DNA from: Halorussus halophilus
GTDB lineage: Archaea > Halobacteriota > Halobacteria > Halobacteriales > Haladaptataceae
Reading direction: 5' to 3'
Length of the DNA: 64,000 nt
NCBI RefSeq assembly: GCF_008831545.1
Contig: NZ_CP044523.1
Span: 3,572,253-3,636,252 of the forward strand
Position numbers and translations under genes: made by a program. Positions 51,478 to 61,225 of this stretch are shown piece after piece (within the stretch, counting starts at the first letter, position 1; every line of letters starts with the position of its first letter). The notes under the pieces were generated by a model. That model was given only the letters and a program-made list of their open reading frames with translations. It had not been told where the DNA came from and did no database searches.

Positions 51478-52053
51478 ATGACTACTCGCACACTCACCCC
51501 AGAAACGAGCAACACCTTCACGAGCACTATTGGCGGCTACACCGTTCGCGGCCGCGCCCACAGCCTCAGCGCGTGGTTCGTCCTCTCGCTCCGTCTCATG
51601 ATGGGTTGGGCATTCGCGTACTCCGGCCTCACGAAGCTTCTCGCCGCAGAACCGTTCAGCGCGGGTGGCTACCTGACCCACGTCGCCGCCGCGAACGGCA
51701 ACCCGCTGGCCGGGACGTTCGCGTGGATGGGTTCGACGCCGTGGTTCGTCGAGTTCGCCAACGTCGCAGTCCTGTGGGGTGAACTGTTCATCGGTCTCGG
51801 CCTGCTGGTCGGCGCGTTCGTCCGCCTCGCGGCGTTCTTCGGCGCGTTCATGATGCTCATGTTCTACTTCGGGAACTGGAGCATCGAACACGGCGTTATC
51901 AACGGCGACTTCGCGTACATGCTCGTGTTCCTCGCCGTCGCGGCGTTCGGCGCAGGACGTATCCTCGGTCTGGACACCTACATCGAGAACTACGAAGTCG
52001 GCGGACGCACTCTCGTAGAGCGCTACCCCGCTCTCGAATACGTCCTCGGCTAA
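51478..52053 (+). CDS. DoxX family membrane protein
   Basis: 191 residues with four hydrophobic helices (about 32-52, 90-115, 118-136, 143-160). LRLMMGWAFAYSGLTKLL and ELFIGLGLLVGAFVRLAAFFGAFMMLMFYF are DoxX hallmarks. Family members serve as small subunits of quinone oxidoreductases or in redox stress complexes. This is the only gene here with an obvious palindromic operator, so it is probably induced by a specific condition. Confidence 0.88.
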   Translation: MTTRTLTPETSNTFTSTIGGYTVRGRAHSLSAWFVLSLRLMMGWAFAYSGLTKLLAAEPFSAGGYLTHVAAANGNPLAGTFAWMGSTPWFVEFANVAVLWGELFIGLGLLVGAFVRLAAFFGAFMMLMFYFGNWSIEHGVINGDFAYMLVFLAVAAFGAGRILGLDTYIENYEVGGRTLVERYPALEYVLG

Positions 52054-52092
52054 CCGTCTGCTTCTGTTCTATTCTGTCGCTACTTCCTTCCC

Positions 52093-52998
52093 TTATTCCT
52101 CGCGCCGCTTGACCTCGTGTCTTCCAAATCCGTACCGAAGCCGATTCGCCAGTCGGCGCGAGAAGCGACCTTCCTCCGGCGCACGCGAGCCGAATCGTTC
52201 TGAAAGCGCCTGATAAATCAGCGGCAGAGGGACCTCCTGTTCGAGCGACTCCTGCACCGTCCACGTGCCCGTCGAACCGCCAGCGACGTGGTCGTCCACG
52301 TCGCCGAGGTCGGTACCCTCCTCGCGGAACGCCTCTTCGCAGAGTTCCAGCAACCACGAGCGGATGACCGCACCGTTGTTCCACGTGCGCGCGACTTTTT
52401 CCAAATCGAGGTCGTAGCGACCCTCAGCGAGCAGTTCGAAGCCCTCGCCGTAGGTCTGCATCAGCGCGTACTCCACGCCGTTGTGGACCATCTTCACGTA
52501 GTGGCCCGACCCCGCCTCACCCATGCGGTCGTGGCCCGCCGGGCCAGTCGCCACGGCGTCGAAGACTGGCACCAGCTCGTCGTAGGCCCATTCGGGACCG
52601 CCGACCATCAGCGAGAAGCCGAGTTCAGCGCCTGCGGGGCCGCCCGAGGTCCCACAGTCGAGGTACGCGGCGTCGGTCGCCTCGGCGCGGCGCACGGAGT
52701 CTTTGAAGAAAGAGTTGCCGCCATCGACCACTACGTCGTCGCCGTCGAGATGCGGTTCGAGGTCGTCCAGCGCGGCATCGACTGGTTCCCCGGCGGGCAC
52801 CATCAGCCAAATTCGCTTGTCGTCGCCGAGTTGCTCTGCGAGACCGACGACCGAGTCGGCGGTCTGCGCTCCCGCCTCGCTGGCGGCTTCGACTGCTTCG
52901 TCGTCCAAGTCGAAGGCCACTACGTCGTGGCCTGCGTCGAGGACGCGGTCAACGACGATGCGGCCCATGCGGCCTAGTCCGATGACGCCCAGTTGCAT
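52093..52998 (-). CDS. gnd: 6-phosphogluconate dehydrogenase, short (GndA) type
   Basis: 301 residues, about two thirds of the classic Gnd length, matching the NAD-preferring short family. NAD site LGVIGLGRMGRIVVDRV, then VVDGGNSFFKDSVRRA, LDCGTSGGPAGAELGFSLMVGG and the catalytic KMVHNGVEYALMQ near 169. Oxidatively decarboxylates 6-phosphogluconate to ribulose 5-phosphate. It pairs functionally with azf at 39195-39953. Confidence 0.93.
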   Translation of the reverse strand: MQLGVIGLGRMGRIVVDRVLDAGHDVVAFDLDDEAVEAASEAGAQTADSVVGLAEQLGDDKRIWLMVPAGEPVDAALDDLEPHLDGDDVVVDGGNSFFKDSVRRAEATDAAYLDCGTSGGPAGAELGFSLMVGGPEWAYDELVPVFDAVATGPAGHDRMGEAGSGHYVKMVHNGVEYALMQTYGEGFELLAEGRYDLDLEKVARTWNNGAVIRSWLLELCEEAFREEGTDLGDVDDHVAGGSTGTWTVQESLEQEVPLPLIYQALSERFGSRAPEEGRFSRRLANRLRYGFGRHEVKRREE

Positions 52999-53132
52999 GG
53001 GAGGCAGTGGTTCGGGGGCGAAGGTAGGGGTTGCGGTTCGGCGTGACTCCGAACGAACGATGTGACATTCGTTAACACGAAATATCGCCGTTCTGACGCT
53101 CCTGCCGTGCGAATCCGTCCCGCTAGACGAGA

Positions 53133-53141
53133 ACCTTTATC
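53133..53141 (+). promoter_or_regulatory. TATA-like box upstream of the valS leader
   Basis: ACCTTTATCAG centred about 28 bp before ATG 53166 and about 124 bp before the valS ATG. It predicts a transcript that begins exactly at the short leader ORF. Confidence 0.55.
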
Positions 53142-53165
53142 AGTGCAGGCACGCTCCGTTGTGGT

Positions 53166-53204
53166 ATGAAGCTGACCGCGTCGGTAGTACGTAGAACTGC
53201 CTAA
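53166..53204 (+). CDS. Possible valS leader peptide (12 aa)
   Basis: MKLTASVVRRTA then TAA. The ATG is where a leaderless transcript from the TATA box at 53133-53141 would begin, and the peptide has two adjacent valines, both GTA, a codon this GC-rich genome mostly avoids, followed by CGT-AGA-ACT. The valS ATG follows 57 nt later. This is the layout of bacterial attenuation leaders, where charged-tRNA level controls downstream expression. It may be coincidental. Confidence 0.35.
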   Translation: MKLTASVVRRTA

Positions 53205-53261
53205 CACAGCGACGCGTCCTTCTCCCGGTACCGTCTTTCGACCGATAGCGACTACTGTATC

Positions 53262-55892
53262 ATGACAGACGTTCCCGACAGCTACGACCCCGAAGAAGTC
53301 GAACCGAAGTGGCAAACAGAGTGGCAAGGCTCCGAGATTTACAACCACGAGGGCGAACCGGACTACGTCATCGACACCCCGCCACCGTACCCGACCGGCC
53401 ACCTCCACCTCGGCCACGCCCTCGGGTGGAGTTACATGGACTTCGCCGCCCGATTCCACCGAATGGTCGGCGACGACGTGCTGTTCCCGCAGGGCTGGGA
53501 CTGTCACGGCCTGCCCACCGAGGTCAAGGTCGAAGAAGAGGAAGGTATCCACCGGACCGACGTCTCCCGTGAGGAGTTCCGCGACCTCTGTATCGAGTTG
53601 TCCGAGCGCCGCATCGACGGCATGAAAGAGACGATGACCGAGATGGGGTTCTCCCAAGACTGGTCCGCCGAGTACCGGACCATGGACCCCGAGTACTGGG
53701 GGAAGACCCAGCGCTCGTTCGTCGAGATGGCCGCGGGCGACGAGGAAGAGAGCTACGTCTACCGCGACGAACATCCCGTCAACTGGTGTCCGCGCTGTGA
53801 GACCGCTATCGCCGACGCAGAGGTCGAGAACATCGACCGCGAGGGGACGCTCCACTACGTCACGTTCCCGGGCGTCGGCAACGACGACATCGAGATTGCG
53901 ACGACGCGACCCGAACTGCTCGCGGCGTGTGTCGGTATGGCAGTCAGTCCCGACGACGAGCGGTATTCGGACCGCATCGGCGACACCTTCGAAGTCCCGC
54001 TGTTCGGCCACGAGGTCGAACTGCTCGCTGACGACGACGTGGACGGTGACTTCGGTACGGGCGCGGTCATGATCTGTACCTTCGGCGACAAGCAGGACGT
54101 CGATTGGTGGGCTGAACATGACCTCGACCTACGGCCGGTCTTCACCGAGGACGGCAAACTGGACGAACTCGCGGGCGACTACGCGGGGATGGCTATCGAG
54201 GACGCGAAGAAAGCCGTCGCCGAGGACTTAGACGAGGCAGGCTACCTCAACGACACCGAACCGACCGAGCAGTCCGTCGGTGCCTGCTGGCGCTGTAACA
54301 CGCCCATCGAAATCCTGAGCAAGGAACAGTGGTTCGTCGAGGTCCGCCAAGACGAGATTCTGGAGAAGGCCGAACAGGTCGAGTGGATTCCGGACCACAT
54401 GTACACCCGTCTCAAGGACTGGACGGAGGGCATGGAGTGGGACTGGGTCATCTCCCGTCAGCGCGTGTTCGCCACGCCGATTCCGGCGTGGTTCTGCGAG
54501 AAGTGCGACCACGTCCACATCGCCAGCGTCGAGGAACTCCCCGTCGAACCGACCGACGAGGACCCCGCAATCGAGTCGTGTCCCGAGTGTGGAGCCAACG
54601 ACTGGCGCGGCGAGACCGACGTGATGGATACGTGGATGGACTCCTCCATCTCGCCGATGCACGTTCAGGGCTGGCCGGACGAGGAGTTTACCCCGACGAC
54701 GCTCCGCGAGCAGGGTCACGACATCATCCGTACGTGGGCGTTCTACACGCTCCTCCGCGTCACGGCGCTCGAAGACGAGATTCCGTGGGAGGAGTCGCTG
54801 GTCAACGGCATGGTCTTCGGCGAGGACGGCCACAAGATGAGCAAGTCCCGCGGGAACGCGGTCGGCCCCGACGAGGCCATCGCGGAGTACAGCGCCGACT
54901 CGGTCCGCCAAGCCCTCGCGCTCGGTGGCACGCCCGGCAGCGACATCCAGTTCCAGTGGAAGGAGGTCAAATCTGCGTCGCGGTTCCTCACGAAGCTCTG
55001 GAATATCTTCCAGTTCTCCTCGGGCCACTTCGACGAAGACACGCCGGACATCGCGGACCCGGCCTATCGTGACGCAGACCGCTGGATACTCTCCAAACTC
55101 TCGCGCACTGCCACAGAAGTCGAGGACGCGATGTACGAGTACCGCTACGACGACGCGCTCCGCACACTCCGGACGTTCGTCTGGGAGGACCTCGCGGACG
55201 ACTACGTCGAACTCGTCAAGGGTCGCCTCTACGAGGGTCGCCCCGGCGAGCGCGACGCGGCACGCGCGACGCTTTACACGGCAGTCTCGGCGAGCATCCG
55301 AATGCTCGCGCCGTTCTCCCCGCACTTCGCAGAGGAGGTCTGGGAGTACCTGCCCGGCACAGCTGGTAGCGTTCACTCGACGTCGTGGCCTGCACCAGAG
55401 TACGACTTCGCGGCCGAGGACGCCGAGGCGAAAGGCGAACTCATCGCCGAAGTCGCCAGCGAAGTCCGAGCGTGGAAGTCCGACGCTGGCATGGCGCTCA
55501 ACGCGGAACTCGACCGCGTGGAAGTCTACTCGGAGTTCGGCCGCGAGTTCGACACCTACGACCTGAGCGAGACGGTCAACGCGCCGGTCTATCCGGAAGA
55601 CGGCGAACCGAACGTCGAACTCGTTCCGGTCGGCGTGGACCCCGACCACAGCGTCATCGGCCCGCAGTTCCGCGACAAGGCGGGGCAGGTCATCGGCGCG
55701 CTCGAATCCTCGGACTTCGACCGCCTGAAGAAGGACAAGGAAATCGAGGGCGAAGTGACGCTGGACGTTGATGGCGAAGAGATTACACTCGACGGCGACG
55801 CCATCGAAATCGTCGAAGAGTACCGCGCTGAGAGCGGCGAGGAAGTCGAAGTCATCGAAACCGAGAACGCGACGGTGCTGGCGTTTCCGTAA
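53262..55892 (+). CDS. valS: Valine--tRNA ligase
   Basis: 876 residues, class I synthetase. HIGH motif [16 protein letters not shown] near residue 44, CP1 editing domain (about 180-350, with [12 protein letters not shown]), KMSKS motif [17 protein letters not shown] near 525, helical anticodon-binding domain after 620. [16 protein letters not shown] segment (here [12 protein letters not shown]) separates ValRS from IleRS/LeuRS. No C-terminal coiled-coil arm as in bacteria; the C-terminus ends in a short beta domain. The 5' leader is described separately. Confidence 0.96.
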   Translation: MTDVPDSYDPEEVEPKWQTEWQGSEIYNHEGEPDYVIDTPPPYPTGHLHLGHALGWSYMDFAARFHRMVGDDVLFPQGWDCHGLPTEVKVEEEEGIHRTDVSREEFRDLCIELSERRIDGMKETMTEMGFSQDWSAEYRTMDPEYWGKTQRSFVEMAAGDEEESYVYRDEHPVNWCPRCETAIADAEVENIDREGTLHYVTFPGVGNDDIEIATTRPELLAACVGMAVSPDDERYSDRIGDTFEVPLFGHEVELLADDDVDGDFGTGAVMICTFGDKQDVDWWAEHDLDLRPVFTEDGKLDELAGDYAGMAIEDAKKAVAEDLDEAGYLNDTEPTEQSVGACWRCNTPIEILSKEQWFVEVRQDEILEKAEQVEWIPDHMYTRLKDWTEGMEWDWVISRQRVFATPIPAWFCEKCDHVHIASVEELPVEPTDEDPAIESCPECGANDWRGETDVMDTWMDSSISPMHVQGWPDEEFTPTTLREQGHDIIRTWAFYTLLRVTALEDEIPWEESLVNGMVFGEDGHKMSKSRGNAVGPDEAIAEYSADSVRQALALGGTPGSDIQFQWKEVKSASRFLTKLWNIFQFSSGHFDEDTPDIADPAYRDADRWILSKLSRTATEVEDAMYEYRYDDALRTLRTFVWEDLADDYVELVKGRLYEGRPGERDAARATLYTAVSASIRMLAPFSPHFAEEVWEYLPGTAGSVHSTSWPAPEYDFAAEDAEAKGELIAEVASEVRAWKSDAGMALNAELDRVEVYSEFGREFDTYDLSETVNAPVYPEDGEPNVELVPVGVDPDHSVIGPQFRDKAGQVIGALESSDFDRLKKDKEIEGEVTLDVDGEEITLDGDAIEIVEEYRAESGEEVEVIETENATVLAFP

Positions 55893-55898
55893 GCGGGA

Positions 55899-56120
55899 CT
55901 AGTCGCTTTCTCCTCTCTGTCGCCACGCGAGGCAGGCGAATCCGACGACAGAGAACAGAATCGAGAGTGGGAACGCTATCCGTACTACTATGACTGGGGC
56001 CGAGATGTCGAGAAAGACGGGAAACAACGCGACTGCGAACGTGACTGCCGCCACGTCCCACCACGTTCGCCAGTGGAGGAGTCGCTGAATTGCTCGTGGC
56101 ATTCCTGTCAATTCTATCAC
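55899..56120 (-). CDS. Small membrane protein (73 aa)
   Basis: Two hydrophobic helices (about residues 22-40 and 44-66) with a basic first loop (RLLHWRTWW) and polar end (RQRGESD). GTG at 56120 suits the promoter spacing (minus-strand TTCTAAC near 56152); ATG at 56102 is the alternative. No family recognised. Confidence 0.5.
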   Translation of the reverse strand: MIELTGMPRAIQRLLHWRTWWDVAAVTFAVALFPVFLDISAPVIVVRIAFPLSILFSVVGFACLAWRQRGESD

Positions 56121-56199
56121 TTCTTGTGCGAGGGGTAGTCGCTCTTTCGTGTTAGAATTACGGGTGGTAGTAAATATCCGAGAAAGTAGTCAAGCCTCT

Positions 56200-56401
56200 G
56201 GCGCGTGCGGTCGCGGCCGTGTGCCGCGACCTGTCCGCGCGAGGTCTTGGCGAACGGACGTGAGCCAAGGCTCGGAAGAGTCTGCTCTTCCGGTGGACGA
56301 GCAACGGAGCGAAGTGAGTAGCGCAGTCGGGTGGGGAGGACGTGGTCGGTGCGGAGAGGTGCTGTGCTGTGCGGTCTTCTAGGTTTCGGGAGCAGCTAGC
56401 T
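56200..56401 (+). repeat. Family A structured repeat, copy A7
   Basis: GGCGCGTGCGG, hairpin 1 (GGTCGCGGC/GCCGCGACC), CGCGCGAGGTCTTGGCGAAC, extra hairpin CTTGGC/GCCAAG, hairpin 2 (CGGAAGA/TCTTCCG), GTAGCGCAGTCGGGTGGGGA, GTGCTGTGCTGTGCGGTCTT and TTTCGGGAGCAGCTAGCT. Same subtype as A3 and A4 (three hairpins). Sits between the small membrane gene and the T-arm repeats. Confidence 0.85.
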
Positions 56402-56462
56402 TCGACTCGGTTACACAGCACTCAGGAATCGTATCGGACTCTCACAGAAACTCCTTCCTGAA

Positions 56463-56552
56463 GTCCTGACGGAGATTTGAACTCGCCGAGACGGTTCGGG
56501 CGTGCGGCCCTTCGGGCCGTTCCGGACTGCGACTCGTCTGCTCAAATCTCCG
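56463..56552 (-). repeat. T-arm inverted element behind tRNA-Arg(GCG), unit 1
   Basis: One side carries GTCCTGACGGAGATTTGAAC (the complement of the tRNA-Arg T-arm and 3' acceptor), the other side CTCAAATCTCCG; between them are a GACG/CGTC-type stem and a hairpin GCGGCCC/GGGCCGT-like. So the ends of the unit can pair over about 12 bp. Confidence 0.75.
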
Positions 56553-56624
56553 CGAAGAGTTACACGCGACGCAGTGTTGCGAGCGACACAGCGGTCGCTC
56601 GCGGATTTGCGTCGCGTCAGAAAC

Positions 56625-56706
56625 GTCCTGACGGAGATTTGAACTCGTGAAGACGTTCTTGCTCACTGCGTTGCGCGAGCGTGCGTCTTCCCTGCTCGAA
56701 TCTCCG
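56625..56706 (-). repeat. T-arm inverted element behind tRNA-Arg(GCG), unit 2
   Basis: GTCCTGACGGAGATTTGAAC at one end and CTCGAATCTCCG at the other, with GAAGACG/CGTCTTC inside. Same design as unit 1. Between the units and between unit 2 and the tRNA lie further hairpins (GAGAGCC/GGCTCTC). The stretch 56402-56774 holds nothing else. Confidence 0.75.
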
Positions 56707-56774
56707 TTTGGAGTTTTACACTCCGCAACAGCGTGAGAGCCATAGAAGGCTCTCACAGGTTGGCTCCCTGAAAA

Positions 56775-56847
56775 CGTCCTGACGGAGATTTGAACTCCGG
56801 TCACAGGCTCCGCAAGCCCATAGGATAGTCCACTACCCTACCAGGAC
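56775..56847 (-). tRNA. tRNA-Arg (anticodon GCG)
   Basis: 73 nt: acceptor GTCCTGG/TCAGGAC, D arm around GGGTAGTGGACTATCC, anticodon stem TGGGC/GCCTG with loop TTGCGGA (anticodon GCG, reading CGC/CGU), T arm GGAG-TTCAAAT-CTCC, discriminator G, no encoded CCA. The sequence just downstream repeats its 3' third twice. Confidence 0.93.
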
Positions 56848-56985
56848 TCAACTCTACGTTGGCCGGTTCTGTTAATAAGGCCTGCGGTCTGTCCGTCGAA
56901 TGCCACCCGCAGTCACACGCAATTAACACAAATACTCATTTTTCCATCCATGAATGCTTTGAAAGGGGACACCGTTACACTGGGT

Positions 56986-57462
56986 ATGAACCGACGCGAG
57001 ATGCTCGCCACGACCGGTGCGGCCATCGCAACAGCCTCGCTCGGCGGCTGTGTCAGCCAGTACACCGACAACCCCGGAGCTGACGGCGGAGACGAAACGA
57101 CCGAGTCGAAACCGACGCTCGGCGAGCAGTCGCTGAAAGTAACGAAGGCTGGCTGTGGCACGCAGAAGAACGAAGCCACGGTCGAACTCGCCGACTCGAA
57201 GGTCACCGTCACTGGGACGATACCCGGCTCCGACTCCTGTCAGACCGCGACGCTCGGCGACGTGAGTTACTCGCCGGACGACGGGACGCTCGACGTGACC
57301 GTCACGACCAAGAAGAAGGAGGGCACCGGCGTCTGCTCGCAGTGCATCACCGAAATCGACTACGAGGCGACGTTCCAGTTTGAGGGCGGTCTCCCGAGCA
57401 ACGTGACCGTCACCCACGAGTCGATGGGCAACTCCGAAACCGTCGCCGAGAAAGGACAGTAG
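56986..57462 (+). CDS. Tat-type lipoprotein with cysteine-bearing mature domain
   Basis: 158 residues. Twin-arginine start MNRREMLATTGAAIATASLGGC with lipobox Cys near 22. The mature region (about 40-150) is beta-rich and carries four cysteines (AGCGTQ, DSCQTA, VCSQC), rare in exported haloarchaeal proteins and suggesting disulfides or metal binding. The end QFEGGLPSNVTVTHESMG looks like an immunoglobulin-like strand. No family recognised. An upstream in-frame ATG at 56950 would spoil the signal. Confidence 0.75.
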   Translation: MNRREMLATTGAAIATASLGGCVSQYTDNPGADGGDETTESKPTLGEQSLKVTKAGCGTQKNEATVELADSKVTVTGTIPGSDSCQTATLGDVSYSPDDGTLDVTVTTKKKEGTGVCSQCITEIDYEATFQFEGGLPSNVTVTHESMGNSETVAEKGQ

Positions 57463-57634
57463 CTCTCGCCAGCCACCACTCCGAACGTTTTTATTCGAAG
57501 CCGGAACCAACCTCGACTGTGACAGATAGTACGAAAACCACATCCGGCGGGAGAGGCGCCAGAGCGTCCAAATTCACCCGTCAGCTACAAGGACAATCCT
57601 TAAGCGCGGGCCACTCTTGCTGGCTAATACGATT

Positions 57635-59083
57635 ATGGGCGCCATAGAGGACGTTCACGCCGACCTCGACGCAGACGTTTCTTTGGAGGAGTTTCGCGAG
57701 GCGGTCGAAGAGAAGGTAGCACAGATGGGCGGTCTCGCCGACGAGGAGACCGCGGCGATGCTCATCGCCCACGAGATAGACGACGAGGGCGGGGAGGTCA
57801 ACAGCATCGCCGACGTCGAACCGGGCATGGAAGAGGTGAAGTTCGTCGCGAAGGTCGTCGGCGTCGGCGACGTGAAGACGTTCGAGCGCGACGGTGAGGA
57901 CGAAGAGGACGGCCGCGTGTTGAACGTGGAAGTCGCCGACGAGACCGACTCCATTCGCATCACGTTCTGGGACAAGCAGGCCGACGCGGGCGAGGAGGAA
58001 TTAGAGCCGGGACAAGTCCTGCGAATCAAGGGCCGCCCGAAGGACGGCTACAACGGCGTCGAAGTCAACGTCAGCGACGCCCAACCCGACCCCGACACCG
58101 AGGTAGACGTACAGATTCGGGACACCTACCGCGTCGAAGACCTCTCGCTCGGCCTCTCTGACGTGAACCTCCAAGGGAAACTGCTCGAAACCGACACCAT
58201 TCGCACGTTCTCGCGCGACGACGGTTCTGAGGGGAAAGTCTCGAATCTCAAACTTGGTGACGAAACCGGAAGAATCCGCGTCACTCTCTGGGACGAGCAG
58301 GCCGACCTCGCCGACGAACTGGACGCTGGCATCTCCGTCGAAGTCGTAGACGGCTACGTCCGCGAGAGAGACGGGAATCTCGAACTCCACGTCGGCAATC
58401 GCGGTGCGGTCGAGGAAATCGAGGAAGACATCCAGTACGTCCCGGACAGCGCGGACATCGAGGGTCTCGAAATCGGCGACCAAGTGGACATCGGCGGCGT
58501 CGTTCGCTCTGCGGACCCCAAGCGCACCTTCGACCGCGACGACGGTTCCGAGGGGCAGGTCCGGAACATCCGGATTCAGGACTCGACCGGAGACATTCGC
58601 GTCGCGCTCTGGGGCGAGAAAGCCGACGCCGAAATCGCGCCTGGTGACGAAGTGCAGATTGCCGACGTCGAGATTCAGGACGGCTGGCAGGACGACATCG
58701 AAGGCTCCGCTGGCTGGCAATCGACCGTCACCGTCATCGAAAGCGGCGACAGCGCGCCGAGTGGCGACGCAGGCGCAGACGACTCGGCCTCCGCCGGAGA
58801 CGAGTCGAGCGCGGGTCTCGACTCGTTCGGTGGCGACGGCGACGACTCCTCGGCGGACGAGGCCAGCGCAAGTGGAGACGAAAGTGCAACGACCGACGGC
58901 GACGCCGCTGGCGAGTTCGTCGAGTTCACGGGCACCGTCGTCCAAGCAGGCGACCCAATCGTGCTGGACGACGGCGAAGAAACGGTAAGCGTCGAATCGA
59001 ACGCGGACGTGACCCTCGGGCAGGAAGTCACCGCGCGCGGCGAACTGCGCGACGGGCGACTGGACGCCGAAGACGTCTTCTAA
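57635..59083 (+). CDS. rpa2: Replication protein A-type ssDNA-binding protein (RPA2-like)
   Basis: 482 residues. Three OB folds recur, each with the same inner strand pair: residues about 70-135 (TFERDGEDEEDGRVLNVEV...ITFWDKQAD), 170-240 (TFSRDDGSEGKVSNLKLGDETGRIRVTLWDEQAD region) and 280-350 (TFDRDDGSEGQVRNIRI...ALWGEKAD). An acidic Ser/Asp linker (about 375-430) leads to a fourth small OB-like domain. No zinc finger. Corresponds to the three-OB RPA2 of Haloferax. It precedes the histone and deacetylase genes, an order I recall from other haloarchaea. Confidence 0.88.
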   Translation: MGAIEDVHADLDADVSLEEFREAVEEKVAQMGGLADEETAAMLIAHEIDDEGGEVNSIADVEPGMEEVKFVAKVVGVGDVKTFERDGEDEEDGRVLNVEVADETDSIRITFWDKQADAGEEELEPGQVLRIKGRPKDGYNGVEVNVSDAQPDPDTEVDVQIRDTYRVEDLSLGLSDVNLQGKLLETDTIRTFSRDDGSEGKVSNLKLGDETGRIRVTLWDEQADLADELDAGISVEVVDGYVRERDGNLELHVGNRGAVEEIEEDIQYVPDSADIEGLEIGDQVDIGGVVRSADPKRTFDRDDGSEGQVRNIRIQDSTGDIRVALWGEKADAEIAPGDEVQIADVEIQDGWQDDIEGSAGWQSTVTVIESGDSAPSGDAGADDSASAGDESSAGLDSFGGDGDDSSADEASASGDESATTDGDAAGEFVEFTGTVVQAGDPIVLDDGEETVSVESNADVTLGQEVTARGELRDGRLDAEDVF

Positions 59084-59112
59084 GCGCTATTCGCTAACTC
59101 ACTTCTTGCTTC

Positions 59113-59322
59113 TTAACTCTCGAACGGCTCTTCGTCGCGGTGGTTGTCTACGTTCTGCTCGTCTGCGGCGGCGTCCTCGCGCGCTTGCTTCTGCTCGACG
59201 TCAGTCTCGTCTTCGAGTTCGTCTTCGCGGGCCTGTTCGGCTTCAGCTTTCTCTGCTTCTGGCTCCTCTTCGTCGTCCTTCTCCTTCGCCATCGTGCGGT
59301 CTCGTTCGTGTTCGTCGGACAT
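59113..59322 (-). CDS. Small highly charged protein (69 aa)
   Basis: Almost wholly Glu, Asp, Lys, Arg, Ala and Gln (EKDDEEEPEAEKAEAEQAR...), predicted as one long charged helix without hydrophobic core. Preceded by a TATA-like CCTAAACC about 28 bp upstream of ATG 59322. Could be a real disordered protein; low-complexity composition makes the call tentative. Lies antisense between rpa2 and the histone gene. Confidence 0.5.
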   Translation of the reverse strand: MSDEHERDRTMAKEKDDEEEPEAEKAEAEQAREDELEDETDVEQKQAREDAAADEQNVDNHRDEEPFES

Positions 59323-59453
59323 ACCTGCCAGTTGTCCAGCGAGAGGTTTAGGCCTGCTGGCGGATATGGAAAGCAACGGTTCGAACGACGAACGCAGGCG
59401 GCCGCAAAGACGCTACGGAAAGAACTAAGGGCGCGACATTCGCCCATTTGGGT

Positions 59454-59881
59454 ATGAGCGTCGAGCTTCCGTTTGCACCGGTCGATACTATCATCCGACG
59501 GAACGCAGGCAACCTCCGAGTCAGTGCTGGCGCGGCGGAGGAACTCGCCCGTCGCATCCAACGCCACGGCGCGGAACTGGCCGTTGACGCGGCCGAACAC
59601 GCGACTGCCGACGGACGGAAGACACTGATGAGCCAGGACTTCGGCGTCGAGCAGGTCGTGGACAAAGACTCCCTCGAACTCCCCGTCGCGCCCGTAGACC
59701 GCATCGCACGCCTCGACATCGGCGACGACTACCGCGTGGCGATGGACGCCAGAATCGCACTGGCGGACATCTTAGAGGACTACGCCGACAACGTGGCGGC
59801 GGCGGCGACCATCCTCGCACACCACGCCGACCGGCGAACTGTTAAGGCCGAGGACATCGAGACGTACTTCGAGCTATTTGG

Positions 59882-59885
<4 letters not shown>
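59454..59885 (+). CDS. Archaeal histone, fused double histone fold
   Basis: 143 residues: two histone folds in one chain. Fold 1 (about 1-68): ELPFAPVDTIIRRNAGNLRVSAGAAEELARRIQ; fold 2 (about 75-143): ELPVAPVDRIARLDIGDDYRVAMDARIALADIL. Each has the PVDxIxR helix and the second, longer helix; the chain makes a pseudodimer. Typical of haloarchaea. The stop codon overlaps the start of the deacetylase gene by four bases (ATGA), a sign of translational coupling. Confidence 0.95.
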
Positions 59886-60898
<1,013 letters not shown>

Positions 60899-60938
60899 GC
60901 GAAACCGTGGGCCGTATTTCGAATTTTCACAGATGTCC

Positions 60939-61123
60939 CGGCGCGCGCTGACGCGTCCCGTTGTTTGGGACGCGTCAATCCCGCGCGAGGGATGAGCAAT
61001 GAGCTTGGAAGACGCGCACCTGCGCGTCTTCCAAAATCGAATCGCGCAATCGGTTGGGGAGGTGTGTGGCCGTTGCGGTGCTGTGCGGTCGCGGTTTCTC
61101 CTATGTATCGGGAGTAGCTAGCT
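60939..61123 (+). repeat. Family A structured repeat, copy A8
   Basis: CCGGCGCGCGCTG, hairpin 1 (TGACGCGTCCC/GGGACGCGTCA, loop GTTGTTT, near-identical to A3's loop), CGCGCGAGGGATGAGCAATG, hairpin 2 (GGAAGACGCGCA/TGCGCGTCTTCC), ATCGCGCAATCGGTTGGGGA, GTGTGTGGCCGTTGCGGTGC and GTATCGGGAGTAGCTAGCT. It occupies most of the gap between the convergent HDAC and CCA transferase genes. Confidence 0.88.
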
Positions 61124-61225
61124 GCAAACCGTTCTCGACGGCTTCTCACTCTCTCGGTTCCTCACCTACCTCACTTCCTCCAAAAAATCCTCCAAACGAC
61201 CCACAGCGATTATCAAAACCACCAC

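Noticed and set aside
56463..56847. attL/attR pair of an integrated virus or plasmid at tRNA-Arg
   Set aside because: The repeats are only about 85-160 bp apart, no integrase is nearby, and inverted copies do not fit a plain attachment-site duplication.
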